64,000 bases of DNA from Leucosporidium creatinivorum (lineage: Eukaryota > Basidiomycota > Microbotryomycetes > Leucosporidiales > Leucosporidiaceae). The stretch lies in NCBI GenBank assembly GCA_001600635.1, contig BCKL01000025.1, forward strand, positions 248,001 through 312,000. The letters are read 5' to 3'. This document shows positions 12,391-24,128 of the stretch, piece after piece (within the stretch, counting starts at the first letter, position 1; every line of letters starts with the position of its first letter). A program made the translations under genes and the position numbers. A model generated the notes under the pieces. The model searched no databases and was not told where the DNA came from. It saw nothing but the letters and a program-made list of their open reading frames with translations.

Positions 12391-12684
12391 AGTCGTCCGG
12401 TGTACTGGTGAAGATGCGAGCTGCTGTCGAGGTGCTAAAAGACGAGGTGAGAGCAAGAGAGAGGGCCGGCCGGACGCGCCTTCCACTCGACCATGAGGTG
12501 CTGAGCTCGGAGTCAGAACTATTGCAGCGTGTTGGATGAGCAGAAGTGAAAAGACATCCGGCGGTAATGCGCAAATTCCGAGTGGCGCCCGGGGGACATC
12601 TCGCGGCCCTTGAGCCTCCTCTCTCGGCGTTCGCTGAACTCGCTCTCGACTCTGAGAGAGCTGTATCATGTCTGACTGGGTAGA

Positions 12685-15317
12685 TTACTGCGAATAGGGA
12701 TAACTACCTTTATAGAGGCCAGAAGTGGTAGAAGGAGGATGCTGTTGGAAGCCGGCGACATGCTCGGCCGAAGCGAAACTCGGCGCTCTTCGACGGGGAG
12801 ATGTGTGAGGCTGATGTTGAGGTGCAGTGGAAGAGCTGTCGTAGTGTGATGATGTGCTCGAGCTGGTATCATCATCCAGCCAGCTCGTTTGATGCTCTGC
12901 GTGGCCGTCGTGTTCGGCGTGAGTTGACGAAGCCGTCCCGGCCTGTCGAGAGCGAGGGGTATGTGCAGAGGGAGGTCGAGAGATTGTTGGAGAAGGTTGG
13001 TGGATGTGGGATTGGCGTGAACCAGGAATGTTGACCTCGACCGTGCTATGGACGACGGCAAGGAGACAGTCAGCTCGGCGCCGAGATTGAGGGAGCCGAT
13101 GGTCTGCCACAAACTGGCAGTCGCGGTTCAAGAACACTCAGAAGGAAAGCTCACATATTATCGGGATCGATCATGTCGGTGAGAAGAGGAGAAACGTCTC
13201 TGTTGTTGAACACTCGGAGCTTGACCGAATGAACGAGCTCGTCAACGTCGCTGGCGCTGAGGTGTACTTCTCCGTGCTCTTTGGGCGTAACTGAGAGCTT
13301 GACGGTAGCGAAAGAGATCTTGTCGGCGAGCTGCCATACGTGTAGATCTGGTTGAGCGATTCAATGAGGAGAATGGCGAAGAAGGAGGGAGGCAAAAGGG
13401 CGAAATCAGCTTCCCTCTCTGTCTCCTCAAGACAGGATAAGCAGCAAAACTCACCCAAGTAGTCAACAACAAAGTGAGCCCTCAGGTGAGAGGGAACCCA
13501 CGCTCGTGAAGGATCGGAGAGAGCTCGGCGATAGCGATTGATCCTCGCAGGCTCGATCCCTTGCATGAGGGCGTAGGAAGAGGCGGTGACGAGAGGGAAG
13601 CTGTGCTTGAGGATGACCCAGCTGTGGAAAGTTGAGAAGATTAGCTTCGACCCGAAACAAGCATAGAGGCAAAGGGCGGCGCCGAGCTGACATGACGACG
13701 AGCGAGCAGATGGGGTCGACGTAGCCAATGCCCTTCCACGGCTTCCAACCTGAAGCAGCAACAAGAAGAGTCAGCAAAGCCTACAATGCTACGGCGACAC
13801 AGGAGAAGCAGCTCACGACCTGAGATGACATTGACACCGCTCGTTGGGCCCCAAAGCCAGCTTGCGACGCCGTCGCAAATGACGGCTGCGTTCCCGGCAG
13901 CATCACCAATGGCATGAATCGCGAGCGCTGATCTAACTGCCTTCACTGACGGCTCTGGCGCCTCCTGCAGTGATCCGATGGTGGCGGCTGAAGAATCTTG
14001 TCGTGCTCGGCGACGGCGCTCCCTCCGCGGGAGCATAGCGGTGCCCTTCCCTTCTGAGTGCTTCACGGGTCCCTTGGCTTCTGAGTGCTCTACGAGCCGC
14101 GAAGAGGCTGTTGAACGACGCAAAAGCTCATAGCGATGGGCAATAGCAGCCTGTGAACGGGGCGAGCGACGAGGACAGATCACAGAGTATCGCCGAGGCA
14201 AGAGAAAGGGGGTATCAGAAGGTCAGCCTGGGCCAATCATAGCGCTTGTATCGAAGACAACATTCGGGGCAAACTCACATCAACTACCGCAACCCTGTAA
14301 CTAGCTGGATGCAAGGCTTCGTCGTGTCCGAAGCTGTGTGCGTGGGAGTGACCGCCATGAGAGTGACCTCCGTGGCTGTCCGAGAACATGAAGAACACTG
14401 CGAGTGATTAGAGTATCTGGGTCAGTGATGCATCTCCGTTCGGGAGCTACAGCCTGCCTTCGGCTGCTCGAAGTCGAAGTTGAAGCACTCGCTCTAACGC
14501 CGAACTCACTCGTAATGTTCCAGATGAGGGCGACGCAGCCCATTCCGCAGACGAGAGGAGGCAGGGTAATAATATCTGGCGAGTACAGGCTAGCGGAAGA
14601 GGTGAGGAGCCGAGGGGAAGTCAAAGAGATCAGCGCCGAGTTGCCGGAAAGCCTCAGGCTACCGAGACGTACCGCTGTAGAGACTCCAAGGTCAACGTCA
14701 GACAGAGCGCAAGTAGCATAACTCCGATGATCAAGCTGGCCAGGTATTGAGTACGTCCCTGCGCCGAGAGTGCAAGTCAGCTCGGCGCCGTCATCTGGGC
14801 TGATTCTGGCACCCCCCGACCGACTCACGAAGCCGTAGGTGAAGCCTGATACGCTCCTGGTTTGCTCGCGCTTAAGTTGACTGAGCTCTGTGGCATAGAG
14901 CTGGACCACGAAGGCGGCGATGTCGTTCAACCTGCAGAAGCAAGAGTGAAATTGACTCAGCCTCGGCGACAAGCGACCGCAAGACTCCGAGAGACGGAGA
15001 TAGATACAACAAGAGCAAGCTCACATGTGGTAACTGTCGGCGACGAGACTAAGCGCGTGAAACTGGTACCCGATGATGATTTCGGCGAGCATGAAAGCGG
15101 CCGTCACGGCGATGCTCAGCTTGATCAACTTGGTCTCCTTCGAGCTACGACTGTGCTCTGTTCCACCATGCAAATGGCCGTCATGCGAGTGTCCATTATG
15201 TGAGTGAGAATCCGAGCCCGAGCTGTGACTCGGAGAAGCTTGAGAGTCGCCCGAGTGCTGGTGATGATGCTCCCCATTGGCGTGTGGATGCTGGAGCCGC
15301 TGAGAGCGTGAGGACAT
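12685..15317 (-). CDS. Cation diffusion facilitator, probable Zn2+ transporter
   Basis: CDF-family Zn2+/H+ antiporter like yeast Zrc1/Cot1 or Msc2, moving zinc from the cytosol into an organelle. Six membrane spans are visible. The two metal-site motifs are present: HMLND in span 2 (codon for M split by an intron) and HAIGD in span 5, the HxxxD pair typical of zinc-selective members. The N-terminus is His-rich (HHHQHSG, HSHNGHSHDGH), and another His-rich loop, HGGHSHGGHSHAH, lies between spans 4 and 5. The cytosolic domain has DLHVWQLADKISFATVKL, the ferredoxin-like CDF tail. The last exon adds about 120 Ser/His/Pro-rich residues. It is split into about nine exons and is divergent from the next gene. 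Confidence 0.92.
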
Positions 15318-15821
15318 GTTAAGGCTGCTTTGACGAGACGAGAGATGGCGAGACGAAGAGGGAGGAGGGAAAGAGGCAAGGGGTCGGCAAAAAGTTGAGT
15401 ACTGTAAGACCAGGCGGAGCTCATCGGAGCCTCTGTGCGGAACCGGTGAGGTTGTACACTGCCATCCTGGTGACCGAGAGAGCCTCTTTTGCGTTGCGGA
15501 CCGGGGAAGAGAGGGGCGGTGGTGAGGCGAACGGAGCGAAAAATCCTGCAAGGAAGCAGAACAGCTGGCAGAGGGGAGCTACGAGAGTTGGAATACAGCT
15601 AACCAAACTATGCAGCTTAAAACGGTCACCTCAGGAGCTTTTAAGCACCCCGAAAGCCAGCGCCGAGGTCGGACTCGGCTTTCATCTCGGCGCCTTTCCC
15701 CGCCACCCCAGCTTTGACCTCACCGCAGACGGATTCGGAGCAGCGTAGACCGCTCAGCCCACTGCTGCTGACCGGTGTCCTGCGCGCCTTCAGCCTCTTC
15801 TTCGGCTCCTTCCATCTTGCC
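15318..15821. promoter_or_regulatory. Divergent promoter region, CDF / membrane protein
   Basis: About 500 bases between two divergent starts. No TATA box or repeat is evident. An open frame running into the downstream gene from 15714 begins at TTG, so the ATG at 15822 is preferred. Confidence 0.45.
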
Positions 15822-16939
15822 ATGCCTCGACTCGCTTCCTCGTCCAGCTCAGCCAATATGCCAGCAAGGAGTATCTCGTCGAGAAGCAGTCGCTCTGCAA
15901 GAAGTGTGCTCGCTGACGCTGCTCAAGAGAAGGCAAAGCACGAGCATCCCGCCGGACCCTTCACTCGGGACTGCTCGGCGCCGACGCAGGGAGGAGCGAT
16001 TTGCTTCCTCTGCGCTTTCTTGTAAGTTAGTGACAGTGATCCAAGAGATCAGGACTAACTTGCTATTTCCCTTCTACCTCTTCCAGCGGAGCCTTGATGG
16101 CAGTGTCCATCCCGACTCACGTCACGGGCTACTTCCTCGATTCGACGCTCGCCACCGTACTCATCTACGTGTGTGTGCTGTCTGGATTCCTTAATGAGGC
16201 TCTCTCGACTACCGCTTTCTTCACCATCATGGAGGAGGCCATCTCGGAACGCTACGGCGAGGGAAAGGAGAAGAGGAGGGGGAAGCTGGACTTTGTGCAT
16301 CTCGCCATGCCGGTGAGTCCTGGAGTCGCCCAATAGACTGCAAAGAGGTACATCTACCTCAATGCTGCCTCATTACTGATCTACAGCGCGTTTTCAGGTC
16401 GCGCTGCTCGCAATTCTCGGCTCGGCGATCGCTTTGTTCTACGTCACAGCCCTCTCACACGCTGAAGACGAGTGGAGCAGCTGGTGGCGAGTCTATAGCT
16501 TGCTGACCTTGTCGACCATTGCCATGAGCAAAGCTCACAACTTTTCCTCTGCGCTACAGTACCGCCAACTCGGTCATCTTCACCCAGGAGTTCTCGGCGG
16601 ACAACCAGAGTCACTCGGCCGCCATACTCGCTCAATGCGTGTATCTATATCTGAACCAACAGTACATCATCATGGGGTGAGCTGTACTCTCTTGTCGCGC
16701 GATCTGAATCGGCTCGGCGCTGACCTGTTTCGTCCAGCGCCCCCGTGATCCTCCTCCTCCTCGAGATTGTTCGCTTCTTCCAGGTACGAAGCTTCCTCAA
16801 GCATCTACACGCCGGACAAGAAGCGCCATCACCTGCACCGATGGAGTCGCTGGGCAAGAAGCATCGCCGAAGGAGGAGCCGAACTCGGCGCCGAGTGGAG
16901 GAGAGCTCGGAGGAGGAGAAGGCTTTGCTTAGCGTCTAG
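15822..16939 (+). CDS. Unknown membrane protein, about four spans
   Basis: Not recognised. After a Ser/Arg-rich start (MPRLASSSSSANMP) the spliced reading shows four hydrophobic stretches: GGAICFLCAFLFGALMAVSI, TVLIYVCVLSGFLNEALS, ALLAILGSAIALFYVTAL and PVILLLLEIVRFF. The C-terminus is basic and then acidic, ending SSEEEKALLSV. Introns near 16022, 16312 and 16679 are canonical. The one around 16485 is unsure; the frame requires a GTGGCG donor after SSW/C. Whether the last part is read through or spliced again is also unsure. Frame choice elsewhere is supported by continuous hydrophobic segments. Confidence 0.6.
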
Positions 16940-17329
16940 ACTTGGAATTGCGCGACGATACCGCTACGAGCCAGAAGCGTCGTCTGTAGCAAGCTGTAGC
17001 AAGTCAGATAGGCAGCGCCTTCGCTTCTTGCTCTTCGACCATCACCTCGTCGTCAATTTAACCTCGTTCGAGACGTAGAATCTGCTACAGCGGACCGCAA
17101 AGCACCCTCACAGCACCAGCCTCACTTCCTTACCGGCTGTTCGAGGACAGAGCCAGCAAGTCCTCGCGCATCTCTCGCCTGCACCAGCCTCTCGGGCCAG
17201 CTCATCCCGCTCTAGTCACCTACAGTACCAGGTGAACTACTTGTGCTTTGAGGAGCCCGCTGTACCACTTGCAGGCCCTCGCTGACCTCTCCCCTTCCAG
17301 TCTCTAAGCGCGTTGAGGACCGCCTTGAG
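16940..17329 (+). other. Leader region of the PPR gene
   Basis: No ATG-initiated frame of note. A plausible 5' untranslated intron with GCTGACC branch site and CCTTCCAG acceptor ends near 17300, just before the PPR start codon. Confidence 0.35.
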
Positions 17330-19871
17330 ATGCTCGCATGTTTGCAGCCTCAGCCAGATCTCGTCCAAGCCTCGCTCTACGCTCAGCCCAGCCTGTACCT
17401 CTCTCCATCAACTTCAGCACTTCCGCGCCCGCTGGAAAAGGACGCATCCCTCGAGTTCATGGACCTCGAAACGGCAGTGGAGGTGAGTACTGAGAGCTCG
17501 CTACAAACATACAGCTGATCAAGTACAAGCAGATCCTGCGCCTCGTCCTTCATCTCCTACGGCCCGCACCCACCGACTCCCTCCTCACCGCAATGCCCTC
17601 TCCGACTGGCGCCTGCTCTTCCACACTCGCACTCGCTGGATCGCTCGAACCCTTGCCCGAGGTAAATGGATACCACCAAAACTCCTCTCCAACATCCTCG
17701 TCAACCGTCACATCCCAGTCCAGCAGCTCACGCTCTGGGTCGAAGTCCTCTCGAAGAGGGACCTCTACGAAGCCATGGAGCGGCTCGGCCTGCTCGAAAG
17801 CGGCGGAGAAGGTCGAGAGAGGGTCGAGTTCCCCGACTGGCTCTTCCTCTCCCTCCCCGGCCTCCTCCGCTCGGCGGATCAGGCGCCCTACCTCGCCAGC
17901 ATGCTCGGCTCGACTCGATATCGACAGCTCAGCGAGGACCAGCAAGGACTCTTCGCCTCCCGATGTATCCAACACTTCTTGGAACTCGGTCACTACGTTG
18001 CTGTGCGCGAGACAGTCGAGTGGCTCTGCTACCACGAGCAGCAGGTCAAATCGGCGATGTCATTCGCTCGCTACCTCTCGGCGCTGGCTAGCCATCGGTC
18101 GTCGGCGTACGGGCTCCAAGGACCACCCTACGAGCTCTTATCCTCGCTCACTCGCCTACTGAGATCGACGATGGCTCGTCGAGGCGTCAAGCCCAACCTC
18201 GAGGTCTTTCGGGCGCTCTTCCGACCAGCGCTCATCCCGAAGGAGCCGAAGGACGTCGCTCGGCTGGTGCTGGAGATGGAGCAGGCGGGACTGCCTCCAA
18301 AGCGCAGAATATTGCATCAGGCCATGACGGTGTACGCCAGGGCGGGTGACGTTGAGGGAGCCGAGATGTTTTATCGGCAGATCGTCGGCGAGCAGGGCAA
18401 GGCAGGGGAAGCGGTGGAGACGGAGGGCGCGGATGCAGAAGGAAAGGAGGTGGAGACTATGGGAGACCCAGCTGGAGGCGTCTATGCCACCACTCGTCTT
18501 CGGGCATTCGGCGACGACATCAAGGCCGCCTTCGCCTACTTCGACCTCTGCCTCCAAACCCCTCATCGCCGAGGCCTCCCTGGCACCCTCCCACCCCTTT
18601 TCGACGGAGTGACTTGGTCCAACCTCTTTCATATCGCCTCATCGAGCCCAACAGTCTCCTCCCAAGACCTCCTCAACGTCCTTCGCAAGCTCGAGAAGGC
18701 CGCCTCCGCCGTTCGCACCAAAGAGGACGACACACGCTACATCCCTCCACGCCCTTCTCTCTACATCTACCACTCCGTCATGCTCGGTCTCCTTCGCCGC
18801 CACGACCCTCGTCTCGTCGCCAACCTCTGGGTCAGCCTTCGCGCCCGAGGCCTCGAACCCGACAACCACCTCCTCGACGCCGTGCTTCGCGCCTACCTCG
18901 CCTTGGACGACTCACGTTCAGCACTCACCCTCCTCGACCAATTTGCCTACAAGCCATCCGAAGATCCACCTCTCAATCCCACCATCCGCCATCGCCGACT
19001 TTCTCGCTCGACCTCCCCTCCTCCCTCTGCCATCCCCAACACTCTCCAACTCGACGTCATACCCCTCAACAACCTCCTCCACTACTACAACCGCTCCGGC
19101 TACACCTTCAACTGCTACCGCCTCTTTCTCAAGATGCAGTCGACGTACGGCGTCCAGCCCGACGCCGCGACCCTCTCCATCCTCATCGACGCTGCTCGCT
19201 ACTCTTCAGCAGCTGCAGGGCTAGGCTACGGACCCGGTAGCGAGGCGATTGATGTGAGCGGGGTGAGAGGGAAGGGACAGGACGCGGCGCCGGATGATTT
19301 GTGGGGAGATGAGTCGAAGGGAGGGAGGAAGGAGCATGCTTGGAAGGTGGCGGAGAGGTTGTGTTGGGAGGTGTTGGAGGGGAATTGGCCGGAAGGAGTG
19401 GAGCGAGTGAAGGATCCGATGGAGGGTGGAGGAGTGGTCAATTGGCTGCTCGGTCGAGGAGGGGAGGGAGCATCGTCGTCGAACGCCGAGGACAGCCACG
19501 CCAGCTCCGACCTCACCACTCGCCCCACCTTCCCCGCCACCCTCTCTCTGGTCAACCCGCCTTCCTACCCTTACCTCTACCCCACCGAGCGCGTCTTCCG
19601 CTCCTTCATCCAACTGCTCGGCTACCACTCCACCCCTCGCGACATCCCCCTCGTCCTCGCCTGGATGCGCTACATCGGGATCAAGCCCTCAAGGCATACG
19701 CTTACTCTCGCTATGTTGTATGTCGGCGAGCTGGGGTTGGAGGAGAGGAAGATGGGGAGATGGAGGAGTTGGTTGAGGGAGTGGCTTGGGGAGGAAGAGG
19801 TGCCGGCGGAGGAGGAGGTTGCTTTCGTCAGGAGGGGTGGAGGGAAAGCAGGGAAGCCGATTAGACGGTAG
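17330..19871 (+). CDS. Pentatricopeptide-repeat protein, probably mitochondrial
   Basis: PPR proteins bind organellar RNA and act in its processing or translation. The large exon contains degenerate PPR units, for example LHQAMTVYARAGDVEGAEMF, NHLLDAVLRAYLALDDSRSA, PLNNLLHYYNRSGYTFNCYR and a final FRSFIQLLGYHSTPRDIPLV, spread over roughly 700 residues. Repeats are separated by Gly/Glu-rich inserts. The N-terminus is uncertain. From ATG 17330 an exon ends near 17484, and the next frame gives ILRLVLHLLRPAPTDSLLTA. Coding sense then moves to another frame, LSDWRLLFHTRTRWIARTL, around 17595, where no intron fits. That needs one extra base and could be an assembly indel or a real mutation. Which mitochondrial RNA it serves cannot be told. 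Confidence 0.78.
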
Positions 19872-20068
19872 TATTGGAAGCAAGTCTGCTGTGTTGTACC
19901 ATCCTCGGCGTAAGCGTCAGCTTGAGAGAGAGCCTTCGTCGCGCTCGGCTCGGTTCTTCTTTTCAGCGGTCGCCGAACGCTCGAGCCTGGGTGAATGCCT
20001 AAATGTCCATTGAAAGTCCGCACACCTACACATGCCGATATCCACCCTTCAACCCTCCGACAGCGCCC

Positions 20069-21416
20069 TCAATACGGCGTCCCTACAAAGTCGGCCGAGG
20101 TCGTCAGCTTCTGTACTTCTACGTCGCTACGCCCTCCAATACACTCACCAGCACAAGTCCAGGTCTTGTCCCGCTTGCCAGGTTTTCCTACAGACTGGTA
20201 AGGGCTCTCACCCAAGCAGTCGGCAACGGTAACGAGCTTCCATCCCTTCTTGATGAGGCGGGGGACGATGGTGGGGACGATCTTGGTCGCTGTGGTCTCG
20301 TGGGTCTGTAGTAGGGAGAGTTGTCAGCTTGGAAGATAGGATGAGTAGTGCAAGAAGCTCACCTCGTGGTCAAGGCTGATGTGAGTCTTGGGAAAGCCGG
20401 GCTCGAGCTTCTCGAAGGAGGCGATGGATTGAGCAGCTGTTGCTCCGTCGGCGTCGAGAGAGTCAAAGTCCCAGGTCACGACTGTTGTCGGAGTCGGGGG
20501 TGGGGAAGGAGGAAGGACGAAGGGGGCCGAGAAAGAAGGGAGGACGGAGAGTGCGAAAATGAGCTCGGCGCTCCGAGTCGGCGAAGAGTCCTCGAGAATG
20601 GCAAGACTGACCCCTGTAGCCTCGTGCCTTCAGTACATTGAGGTTTGCTTTGTTGTAGTAGCCGAATGGCTGCGAAACAGAGTCTCGATGAGCTGGAGAC
20701 CATCGCCGAGGAGAGGAGAAGTGAGCTCACCGGCCTGAAGAAGCGAGGCTTGATGCCGAGAATTTTCTTGAGTGCTGTTTCCAGCTGGAAAGGTGAGGAG
20801 TAAGCTTCACTGGACTTGCTCGGCAGGCGCGCGTAACTCACCAGAGTCAGCTGGTAGTTGAGCTGGGGGTCAGAGAGAGTCGTGATGTCGGGGTGGCTCC
20901 ATGTGTGCGACTGTAGGTGAAGGAGGCTCAGCGAGTGTCGCATAGAAGGTAAGAATACTCACTGCAATGAGGTGGCCCTGCTTGTACCGCGCAATGAGAT
21001 CGTCCGCTCGGTCGTAGATGCCTGCGCCGAAGGAGGTCAGCCCAGCCCTCATTGCGCCGACCGAGAAGCTTACATACAGCCAAAGTTGTTCCCATTAACG
21101 AAGAAATTCGCCTTGACGTTGTGCTTGGTGAAGTAATTTGCGATCGTTGAGCCGTACTGGTACTGTGCAGTCGAGGGGAAAGGTCAGCTTCGGCGAGGAG
21201 TTCGGCGATACAGTAGTAAAGCCTTACCGGACCATCATCGAAGGTCAGGGCGAAGGTCTTGGGCTTGCTGCAGGTGGTGATGACTCCGTCGCTGGCTCGA
21301 GACTCGAGATCACGCTCGTAGAGCGTCGAGTTGACGGAGGGCGGTTCGGAGATGGCGAGACCTGCGACCGAGGTCGAGAAGAGCAGGGCCACGGGGAGGA
21401 GGGTATGGAGCAGCAT
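20069..21416 (-). CDS. Polysaccharide (chitin) deacetylase, CE4 family
   Basis: Secreted CE4 enzyme removing acetyl groups from chitin to give chitosan. About eight exons. A signal peptide is clear: MLLHTLLPVALLFSTSVAGL. Catalytic motifs appear in order: TFDDGP (metal aspartate and general base), SHTWSHPD (metal histidines), RFFRPPFG, and VVTWDFDS further on. An ASN-rich segment with NANFFVNG-type sequence sits between motifs 1 and 2. The C-terminal part has IVPTIVPRLIKKGWKLVTV and ends in a short Cys tail, TWTCAGTPY, after a small last exon. No GPI-anchor signal or chitin-binding module is visible. The substrate within CE4 is inferred from the fungal context. Confidence 0.9.
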
Positions 21417-22092
21417 GTTGGAAGATGATCCCTGGTGAGCTGTGGTGTCGTAGGAGCGGTCGAAAGCTGCCTAGAAGTCGAACGAGTGGAGCCTGCGCAG
21501 CCGAGAGAACACGAAGGGAGCAGGGAGCGTCGAGAAAGCGAGAGAGAGGCAGGAAGGAGAGAAGCGAAAAAGAGGAATGCGGGAGCTCCGTCTTGTACCA
21601 AAAGCAGACCTCCACGGGCCATCTGCTCTGCGACAGGCCTCGCCCTTCGGCTCGGGCGATCAGGTGGATCTGCTCGGCAGCGATGCAGCTGGCCTGCACT
21701 TGATGTGGCTCTCCCTTGATACCTACATAGTCGAGCTCCGAGCTCTGCTGGCTGCTGCCGAGCAGCGAAGGCTGAGCACTGAGGAAGGCGGCGAGGCGGT
21801 TGACCTGCTCGGCGCAGGCTGAACTGAGATTGGAAGCTGAGGGGCTGGGTGAGCAGCAGAGCGTATAACACAAACCTCTGAGCGGCGGAGGGCGAATGAG
21901 AGTTGCGAGCAAGCTGTGGCCGAAGCTCAAGAATCGCGAACCTCGCTCACCTCGTCTTCGCATTCAATCACGTCGCCTAGAGCCCCGTCAAAGCACCGCT
22001 GGCGGCAGGACAGGCGGGCGGAGACCCTGCAGGTGAACGAGCTGCCCTGCTGAGGACCAAAGCGCGACCGCTTCTTTCGAGCTCAAGCTCTC
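21417..22092. promoter_or_regulatory. Divergent promoter region, CE4 / unknown protein
   Basis: About 680 bases between divergent starts. No TATA box or repeats are obvious; nothing coding was recognised. Confidence 0.4.
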
Positions 22093-23961
22093 ATGTCGGT
22101 CTACGCCTCAGCGTCGCTCGCTTCAGACATCTCTACCCGTACAGCAATCCGTGAGCTGCTCTGTCTTGCTATCCTGTAACCCAGCTGACCGTCCCGTGCT
22201 TCACGCGTCGCAGGGACCACACCTCATGCTCTCCTCCCCGCGCTCAACGCCTTGCTCGCTTCGCTCCTCATCCCCATCACTCTATCCTCACTATCACTCG
22301 CTACACCTTCACTCCTTCTCACCCTCCTCGAATCGCTACTCGAAACGCGCTTCACAACAATCGCGCAGGAGGTTCGGTCGAGCTGGGAGCGCAAACATCG
22401 CACAGAGGTCACCGAGTTTCTCGTGGAAGCCATAGCGGAGGTGTTGGACCGAAGCGATGTATCCCAAGCGCGCAGGGTGAGGGAGGTGGAGGTGTCGAGC
22501 GTTGTCAAGGGCCGAGAGGAGGGCATCTCAGTCCTCGTCGAAGGCCTCCTTCGCATCGCCGAACGGATGGGTCTGTCGTTACGGTCACGAGAAGATGAGG
22601 AACGGTCCACCATCATCCACGACGACTCCAGAGCCCCGACCCCAACGCCTCAGTATCCGCGCCGAGATGCTCCCCCTCCTTCGCAGCTCGGCCCACCAAC
22701 CCCCCTCGCTACTTCCACACCTCCCTACCGACCCTCCTCCTCGCTCTCCACCTCCTCCCGCGTTTCCCTGCGACACGTAGTCGCCATCTCCCCTCCTCTC
22801 ACACCTCAACACCAGCCAGCTCCCGTCACCCCTCGAAGCACTCTTCGGCTTAAAGGACTCGCCAACGCGCTCGCATCATCTGCACCGCGACGAGATCGAC
22901 CACCACTCTTTGTACCTCCTACTATGGCCCCAGGATCGCAGAAGGATGTCGTCAGGCCAGTGCCGAGACGAGGAGTGAGCAGAGCCGAGGTGGACGATCT
23001 CTTCAGCTCGGTGGTCTTGGAGGCGCAAAGCGGTGGTGAGCAGGGCCATACACGCTCCTCGGAAGAGGTCGAAGACATATCTCGTCGACGTCGGAAGAAA
23101 GGAAAGGGCAAAGCGAGGCAGGATGTGTGCGACTGCGGAGCTTCGGTCGTCGGGGACGGGGTGGAAGCAGAGGTCTGCACCTGCGCGGACCACGCCCCAA
23201 CGTCTTTTTCCCCACCTCGCTTCAAGGCCAAGTCCCGTGCTCCTCGCCAACCTCATCGAGCGCCCGCCTACGAGTCCAGCGCTTCGGACGACCCTCCCGC
23301 CCCATATCCAACGCGCACCATCCCCGCCATCAGCCCTCGACCACCACCACGGCACTCTCGTTCCCAATCAGTCGCTCATCGACAACAACACTCCTCATCT
23401 ACCTCAGCCCCTCCTCGCCCAGCCCCGGCAGCAGTGCAGATCCACCACGCTCGCTCAGGCTACCTCTCCGTCGTCGGCGAGTCGGAGATTGAGGCGTTCG
23501 AGAGGTCGCAGAGGGTCAAGAAGAAGGGTCGTAGCAAATCTGCTGATCTGGGAGCGGCGCAGGAAGGTCAAGCAAGGGCGGGCGAGCTCAAGCTCGAGCC
23601 GCCGGCAGGGTGGGGCTGGGTTCGGATCGAGGATGAAGGGCTCGCAGGTCTCGCTTCCACCATCAGCCACTCGCATCTCGACCGGTCTCCGCCTCGTCAG
23701 TCGACCACCAACCCAGCAGCACCGCCCGAAACGCCCTCGCCCTACACCCTCCTCCTGCTCTCCCAACGAGCTCGGTTGGCGGAGAAGCTGCGAGATCTCA
23801 AGTTGGGGAAGATGGAGCGAGAGAGGGGGAGGCCCTTCTTGGAGGAGACGACTGAGGCGGAGGAGGGCGAGGAGGAGGGAAGGAAGGAGAGGGTCGTGGT
23901 GAGGAGGAGGGTGGAGAGAGTTGGAGAGGGGTGGTGGAGGGATGAGGAAGGGAGGAAGTAG
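22093..23961 (+). CDS. Unknown protein, helical N-terminus, long disordered body
   Basis: Two exons, 22093..22150 and 22214..23961, join in phase to about 601 residues. The first 60 or so residues are a leucine-rich helical block (ALLPALNALLASLLIPI, TPSLLLTLLESLLETRF). It resembles the small N-terminal domain annotated in basidiomycetes as DUF5745, a calponin-homology-like fold; that link is from memory and weak. The rest is Ser/Pro/Arg-rich and probably disordered. It has one Cys cluster near the middle (DVCDCGAS, VCTCADH) that might bind metal, and a Glu/Arg-rich C-terminus. The frame is supported by uninterrupted length and by the first-exon splice. Confidence 0.6.
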
Positions 23962-24128
23962 GGAAGTGGACGTATTGCTGTGTTGTTGTATTCGCATCTT
24001 GGTCTTATGCTCGCAAGGCATCGGCTCTCGCTCTCGTCTGCTCGTCGTCTCGGTCGCCGAGTCGATTGAGACGAAGCAAAGCCATCTGACACAACTCAGA
24101 CGGAGCACTACGTTTTCTCCCTACTGCT

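Noticed and set aside
12391-12669. Upstream in-frame extension of the MFS protein
   Set aside because: It is Arg/Pro-rich and precedes a good MAASES start with a sorting-like motif; more likely leader sequence.
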